In this document: positions 59,852 to 64,000 of the stretch, piece by piece
Layout of the letters: each line of letters opens with the position of its first letter
Position numbering within the stretch: the first letter of the stretch is position 1
The notes under the pieces: model-generated
What the model saw: only the letters and a program-made list of their open reading frames with translations
Database searches by the model: none
Told to the model about the DNA's origin: nothing
Source of the DNA: Pseudomonas viridiflava
GTDB taxonomy: Bacteria > Pseudomonadota > Gammaproteobacteria > Pseudomonadales > Pseudomonadaceae
Length of the DNA stretch: 64,000 nt
Direction: 5' to 3'
NCBI RefSeq assembly: GCF_900583165.1
Contig: NZ_UTKY01000031.1
Span: 248,001 to 312,000, forward strand
Made by a program: the position numbers and the translations under genes

Positions 59852-61241
59852 GCAACAACGCCTCGAACAGCTGCTGTGTGCGCGGCTCATCACTGTGGGC
59901 CACGTTGAAGCGCATCGTATCGGGATGAGCGGGGTCGTAGCCAAACAACGTGCCTGGCGCCAGCACCATGCCTTGTTTCAAAGCTTCCTGTGCCATCGAT
60001 TCGCCGTCCACATCCTTCGGCAGCTGCGCCCAGATAAACATCCCGCCTTCGTACGCCATCGGCAGTTCGCAGCCGCAGCGCTTGAGCCACTGCTCAACGC
60101 GCCCGCCGGCCTCCATCAAGCGCTGCACCATGCGCTTGCGGTGCTTGGTGTAGCTGCCCTCGCTGAGCATGCGGTACACAATCTGTTCGAACAGCTCCGA
60201 GGTGATGCCGCCGCTCATCAACTTCATATTGGTGAGGTTGGCGGCCAGCTGCGGCGCAGCCACTACGAAGCTCACGCGCGTATTGGCGCTCAGGCTCTTG
60301 GAGAACCCCGACAGGTAAGTGACGTGCTCCAGCCCGGCGAGCGCGGCCAGGCGCGGTGGCGGGTTGGGGTGCAGGTCGCCATAGAGGTCGTCCTCGATGA
60401 TATGGCAGTGGTACTGCTGGGTCAGTTGCAATAGCCGAAAGGCTTGGCTGGGGCTGAATGTATGGCCGGTGGGGTTATGCAACACGCTGGTGGTGAGGTA
60501 CAGGCTGGGACGATGCTCGGCCAGCAGTTGTTCGAGGACGCTGAAGTCGAAGCCATCGGGGCGTCGCGCGATGGTCACCACCTTGACCCCGTGCAGGGCC
60601 AGGTTGGCGTGGAAGTTGAAGTAGCACGGCGTGTCCAGCAGCACCGTATCGCCGGGGCGGGCGAGCAGGCGCATGAGCATGTCCAGCCCCTGCACAGTGT
60701 TGGGGGTGGTGATGATTTGTTCCACCGGCACCGACAGGCCTTCGCTATGCAGTTTGTGTTGCAGCGCCTGGCGCAACGGCAGCAGCCCGGCCGGCGTACC
60801 CAGCCCGGCAATTCGCAACGATGGCGCACGTACTACGCTGCGCATCGTTTGGCGGATGGCGTCGTTGTCCAACCAGTCTTCCGGCAGGTGGCCGCCGCCG
60901 GGGCGTTGGTCGCCATGCACGGTGGCCAGGGGGCGACGCAAGACGCTGAGTAAGTCTTGGGGCAGTAACTCGACCCAGTTCGATGAAGCCGGGCGCTGGG
61001 TATCCATCGCTACAAAATAGCCACGGCCCTGGCTGGAACTGAGCAGGTTGCGCCCACGCAGGCGGTCGAGGGCCTCGTTGAGGGTGAATTTGCTGACGCC
61101 CAGGGTGTGGGTCAGTTCACGCACTGATGGCAACTTGCTGCCGGGCGCCCATTCGCCGTTTTCGATGGCCTGGGTAAAGGCCTCGACAATCTGCTGCACC
61201 TTGGGCGTGCCCGGCATGAAGGCAATGGCGGAGACAAACAT
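59829..61241 (-). CDS. MocR-type regulator (GntR winged helix + aminotransferase domain)
   Basis: The 470-residue protein has a GntR winged helix (about 10-80, [20 protein letters not shown]) and a fold-type I aminotransferase domain, with [17 protein letters not shown] holding the PLP lysine. It resembles the MocR regulators that control a divergent gene in response to PLP or amino compounds. It lies divergent from a LysE-type exporter, and the spacer holds a GGTAAAGTC/GACTTTACC inverted repeat. AGGA lies before ATG 61241. Confidence 0.9.
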   Translation of the reverse strand: MFVSAIAFMPGTPKVQQIVEAFTQAIENGEWAPGSKLPSVRELTHTLGVSKFTLNEALDRLRGRNLLSSSQGRGYFVAMDTQRPASSNWVELLPQDLLSVLRRPLATVHGDQRPGGGHLPEDWLDNDAIRQTMRSVVRAPSLRIAGLGTPAGLLPLRQALQHKLHSEGLSVPVEQIITTPNTVQGLDMLMRLLARPGDTVLLDTPCYFNFHANLALHGVKVVTIARRPDGFDFSVLEQLLAEHRPSLYLTTSVLHNPTGHTFSPSQAFRLLQLTQQYHCHIIEDDLYGDLHPNPPPRLAALAGLEHVTYLSGFSKSLSANTRVSFVVAAPQLAANLTNMKLMSGGITSELFEQIVYRMLSEGSYTKHRKRMVQRLMEAGGRVEQWLKRCGCELPMAYEGGMFIWAQLPKDVDGESMAQEALKQGMVLAPGTLFGYDPAHPDTMRFNVAHSDEPRTQQLFEALLLRASHAL

Positions 61242-61267
61242 GAACCGTCCTTGAGTTTGCTGGTGAT

Positions 61268-61307
61268 TTTACCGGTAAAGTCCGGCCGGATTAGGCCTGA
61301 CTTTACC
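61268..61307. promoter_or_regulatory. Candidate MocR operator: GTAAA repeats between MocR and LysE genes
   Basis: GGTAAAGTC (61274-61282) and GACTTTACC (61299-61307) are perfect nine-base inverted arms separated by 16 bases. The first arm also belongs to the perfect 12-base palindrome TTTACCGGTAAA (61268-61279), so three copies of TTTAC/GTAAA are present. Confidence 0.65.
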
Positions 61308-61364
61308 TGCCCTGTGCAATGTCACTTGCCTAGACTGCAGGCTCCTCTCCCAAGACTTGTGCCC

Positions 61365-61997
61365 ATGACCAGCGCGCTGACGCTTTCTTCGTTCCTGTAC
61401 TTCCTGCTGTTTTGCACCACCATAACGTTCAGCCCTGGGCCCATGACCCTGCTGCTGTTGAGCCTGGGCCTCAAGGACGGCCTGCGCCGGTCGATCCCGG
61501 CGCAGCTGGGCGCCAGTGTGTCGTACCTGATTTCGATCCTGATTTTTGCCGTGGGCTTCTCGGAATTGATCAAGGGCAACATTGCGATCACCCAGGGCAT
61601 CCAGCTTATTGGGGTGGCCTACATTCTCTACCTGGCTTACAAGCAGTGGACCAGCAGTGGCGTGTCGATCGACAAGGTCGCAGGTGCGGAGGGCGCGCGT
61701 AGCCTGTTCGGCAAGGGGTTTCTCACGGGTTTCTCAAACCCTAAGGCCATCATTATGTTCAGCGCCGTGTTCCCGCAGTTTGCCGGGGCAGGGGAGCACA
61801 CGTCCTCGGTGGACGTTGCCATTCTTGGCCTGACCTTCCTGCTGTTGCAATTTGCCAGCGGCTGCCTGTATTGCTATTTCGGCCAGCGTATCAAGCATGT
61901 GTTGGAAAACCCCCAGCGGCGGGTGCTTTTGCAGCGGGCTACGGCGGTATTGTTGCTGGGGGTAGCGTTGATGCTTGCGCGGGGCTTTTCCCACTGA
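61365..61997 (+). CDS. LysE/RhtB-family amino-acid exporter
   Basis: This 210-residue membrane protein has six hydrophobic segments and the family start TFSPGPMTLLLLSLGLKDGL, then GFLTGFSNPKAIIMFSAVFP. It exports amino acids or related compounds. MTSALTLSSFLYF at 61365 is chosen; the frame open to 61251 crosses the operator region. It is divergent from the MocR gene, its probable regulator. Confidence 0.87.
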   Translation: MTSALTLSSFLYFLLFCTTITFSPGPMTLLLLSLGLKDGLRRSIPAQLGASVSYLISILIFAVGFSELIKGNIAITQGIQLIGVAYILYLAYKQWTSSGVSIDKVAGAEGARSLFGKGFLTGFSNPKAIIMFSAVFPQFAGAGEHTSSVDVAILGLTFLLLQFASGCLYCYFGQRIKHVLENPQRRVLLQRATAVLLLGVALMLARGFSH

Positions 61998-62062
61998 TCG
62001 GTAGTGGCGATTTGCCGTTGCCCTGATAGACTCCAGGCATTACTCCAGGATCACACTCGATC

Positions 62063-63121
62063 ATGCCAGCCGCAGGAGGAAAGGGACTTCCGCTCGCTTC
62101 ACGCTTGTATAAATCCCGCACCCTGGGGCTGACGCTCGGTTTCGTGTGCGTGGCGTTCGGCATGTACTCGCTGCACCCACCGACTTGGGTGTGGGTGTGG
62201 ATGCTGATCAACGCGTTTGCCTGGCCCCACCTGGCGTTTCAAATGTCCCGGCGGGCGAGCAATTCACTGCGCAGTGAGCGCCGCCATCTGCTGTTCGATT
62301 CATTCTGCGGCGGCTTCTGGGTCGGCGCCATGCACTTCAACCCTCTGCCCAGCGTGACCACCTTGTCGATGATGACGATGAACAACGTGGCCATCGGCGG
62401 CCCGCGTTTTATGTTGATGGGCTGGGTGGCCCAGGGTTTGGGTATTGGCGTTTCGCTGCTGGTTTTCACCCCGGCATTTGTCGCAGTGACCACCCTGGCC
62501 CAGTTGTATGCCTGTCTGCCGATCCTGATGCTGTACCCATTGGCTCTGGGTTGGATTTGCTATCGTCAGGCCGTGACCCTGGCGCAACACAAGCGCGAAT
62601 TGCTGGCCCTGAGCCGCACCGACAGCCTGTCCGGCCTGCTCAATCACGGTGCCTGGAAAGACCATCTCGAACTCGAGTTCGAACGCTGCCGCCGAGGTTC
62701 GGCGGGGGCGGCGATTGCGCTGATCGACATCGACCACTTCAAGACCATCAACGATACCTACGGCCATGTCACCGGCGATATCGTCCTGCGCCAACTGGGC
62801 AAAGTGCTGCGCCAGAACCTGCGGGCCACCGACCTTGCCGGGCGTTATGGCGGTGACGAGTTTTGCGTGATCCTGCCAGACATGCCCTTAAGCCGCGCTA
62901 CCGAAGTGATGGACGCTTTGCGCGACCGCTTCAACGCCGTGACCTATGCCCAGGACCCCACCTTGCACGCCAGCCTGAGCATTGGCTTGGCGCCGTATCA
63001 ACCCACCCATGCGGATTCAACCAGCTGGCTGAACGACGCCGACCTGGCGTTGTACGAGGCCAAGAGCAGCGGTCGCAATCGCGTCAGCTCGGTACAGGGG
63101 AGTTGGTTGCCATCGATCTAG
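62063..63121 (+). CDS. Diguanylate cyclase, MASE2-GGDEF, second copy
   Basis: This 352-residue protein has the same design and length as that at 45626-46684: a MASE2 sensor (about 15-175, with WVWMLINAFAWPHLAFQMSR) and a GGDEF domain with RYGGDEFCVILP and the inhibitory RATD five residues before it. Both active and inhibitory sites are intact, so it should synthesise cyclic di-GMP. AGGATC lies 11 bases before the ATG. Followed after 47 bp by the M20 peptidase gene. Confidence 0.92.
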   Translation: MPAAGGKGLPLASRLYKSRTLGLTLGFVCVAFGMYSLHPPTWVWVWMLINAFAWPHLAFQMSRRASNSLRSERRHLLFDSFCGGFWVGAMHFNPLPSVTTLSMMTMNNVAIGGPRFMLMGWVAQGLGIGVSLLVFTPAFVAVTTLAQLYACLPILMLYPLALGWICYRQAVTLAQHKRELLALSRTDSLSGLLNHGAWKDHLELEFERCRRGSAGAAIALIDIDHFKTINDTYGHVTGDIVLRQLGKVLRQNLRATDLAGRYGGDEFCVILPDMPLSRATEVMDALRDRFNAVTYAQDPTLHASLSIGLAPYQPTHADSTSWLNDADLALYEAKSSGRNRVSSVQGSWLPSI

Positions 63122-63168
63122 TGGGGTAGGGTGTGGCGGCACCTTCCCACCAAAACAAGGATCGGTTC

Positions 63169-64000
63169 ATGCTCTTCAACTTCTCTCGCACGCTCCTGGC
63201 CGCCACCCTGGCCTTGTCCTTCGCCGTGCCGGCCTACAGCGCCGAACCCCACAAACAGATTCAGGCCCAATCCGAACAGTACAAGGCCGAGGCGCTGAAA
63301 CTGCTGGAACGCCTGGTCAATATCGACTCGGGTTCCGGCTACGGGCCGGGCCTTACCCAGGTCAGCGACATTGCGGTTGATGAGCTCAAACAACTAGGTT
63401 TCCAGATTGAACGCGTGCCGGATGCGGCCGCCAACAGCAGCCATGTGATTGCCACCCTCAAGGGCACCGGCAAGGCCAAGATCCTGCTGATGGCCCATAT
63501 GGACACCGTGTTCAAGGAAGGCTCTGCCGCCGAGCGCCCGTTCCACATCAAGGACGGCCGCGCTTATGGCCCCGGCGTGATGGATGACAAGGGCGGCATC
63601 GTCGCCGGCATCTACGCGCTCAAAGTCCTCAAGGACCAAGGCTTCAAGGACTACGCACAAATCACCTTCCTGCTCGACGCCAGCGAAGAAACCGGCACCG
63701 ACATCGCCTCCGACCTGATCCGCAAATCCGCCAAGGGCCACGACGTCACCCTCAACCTCGAACCCGGCCGCCCGGCTGATGGCCTGGTGGTGTGGCGCAA
63801 AGGCAGCGCCACCGCCTTAGTCGAAGTCAAAGGCAAAGCCGCCCACGCCGGCGTCGCCCCAGAACTGGGCCGCAACGCCGCGATGGAAGCAGCGCACCAA
63901 ATCTTGCAGTTGGGCAAGCTGGGGGATGAAGAGAAGAAAACCACCATCAACTTTACGGTGATCAAGTCGGGTGACCGTACCAACGTGATTCCTGATCAAG
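63169..64000 (+). CDS. M20-family metallopeptidase (glutamate carboxypeptidase-like), 3' end outside the window
   Basis: The first 277 codons are present. A signal peptide (MLFNFSRTLLAATLALSFAV, cut after AYSA) directs it to the periplasm. The dinuclear zinc motifs are AHMDTVF (H110), GPGVMDDKGG (D140) and DASEETG (E173/E174), and GKAAHAGVAPELGRN begins the dimerisation domain. It resembles carboxypeptidase G2, which removes C-terminal glutamate from folates and peptides; the true substrate is open. AAGGA lies before the ATG. Confidence 0.9.
   Translation, partial: MLFNFSRTLLAATLALSFAVPAYSAEPHKQIQAQSEQYKAEALKLLERLVNIDSGSGYGPGLTQVSDIAVDELKQLGFQIERVPDAAANSSHVIATLKGTGKAKILLMAHMDTVFKEGSAAERPFHIKDGRAYGPGVMDDKGGIVAGIYALKVLKDQGFKDYAQITFLLDASEETGTDIASDLIRKSAKGHDVTLNLEPGRPADGLVVWRKGSATALVEVKGKAAHAGVAPELGRNAAMEAAHQILQLGKLGDEEKKTTINFTVIKSGDRTNVIPDQ

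Noticed and set aside
1..64000. CRISPR array from recurring GGGGGCTTGCCCCC sequences
   Set aside because: The copies are dispersed between genes as inverted doublets, not evenly spaced direct repeats with unique spacers, and no cas gene is present.

Overview
The window is about 64 kb of GC-rich chromosome from a Pseudomonas of the fluorescens type. Evidence for this is the hexR/zwf-pgl-eda order, the MaoC/lipase-like/fadD2-fadD1 block, the gnt locus, nrdB, the PAS-PAS chemoreceptors, the many LysR regulators, and above all the repeated palindromic elements (AATGTGGGAGGGGGC...GCCCCCTCCCACATT) between genes. No tRNA, rRNA, prophage, transposase or CRISPR array was seen. It reads as ordinary core and accessory chromosome.

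Layout. 0-3.2 kb: start of divergent hexR, then the Entner-Doudoroff operon zwf-pgl-eda with a HexR-like operator and a terminator. 3.3-15 kb: a class V aminotransferase, small stress-type proteins (DUF3820, DUF2383, CsbD), MaoC hydratase, alpha/beta hydrolase, tandem acyl-CoA synthetases fadD2/fadD1, YihY, a second peptide deformylase, a methyltransferase and a GNAT protein. 15-20.5 kb: a soluble PAS-PAS chemoreceptor, an MFS transporter, a uronate-dehydrogenase-like protein and a GST. 20.6-23.8 kb: the gluconate locus gntR / gntK-gntT with three matching palindromic operators. 24-32 kb: alaC, a hipBA toxin-antitoxin pair, GNAT and SRPBCC proteins, LysR with a PACE efflux pump, an SDR and more LysR genes. 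32.7-35.5 kb: pxpABC (5-oxoprolinase). 35.5-45.4 kb: a CorA/ZntB-type transporter behind a Pho-box-like promoter, a chemoreceptor, a GAF histidine kinase, PepSY, glpQ, an ABM/glutamine-amidotransferase pair and a second PAS-PAS chemoreceptor. 45.6-53.8 kb: a MASE2-GGDEF cyclase, TetR with a RomA-like metallo-hydrolase, two amidase-family genes, an XRE regulator behind an SOS-like box, an unrecognised protein, a HAD phosphatase and an HNH remnant. 53.8-64 kb: nrdB with two NrdR boxes, a 2OG-Fe(II) oxygenase-metQNI block followed by an SfnR-like sigma-54 activator, a MocR regulator opposite a LysE exporter, a second MASE2-GGDEF cyclase and a truncated M20 peptidase.

How they fit together. Sugar-acid use (zwf-pgl-eda, gntRKT, perhaps the uronate-type dehydrogenase) and fatty-acid activation (fadD2/D1, MaoC, lipase-like) are the clearest metabolic themes. 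Sensing is heavily represented: three chemoreceptors, two cyclases of the same architecture and a histidine kinase. Much of the most informative signal is regulatory: inverted or direct repeats in divergent spacers that match known operator types (HexR, GntR, NrdR, Pho, TTAAG-N6-TTAAG, SOS-like) or are good candidates for the adjacent regulator (TetR, MocR, LysR). Nothing in the window is a clear new defence or secretion system. The best leads are the oxygenase-MetQNI-SfnR-like block, a 102-bp tail-to-tail coding overlap, an amidase-like pseudoenzyme and an unrecognised zinc-finger-like protein.
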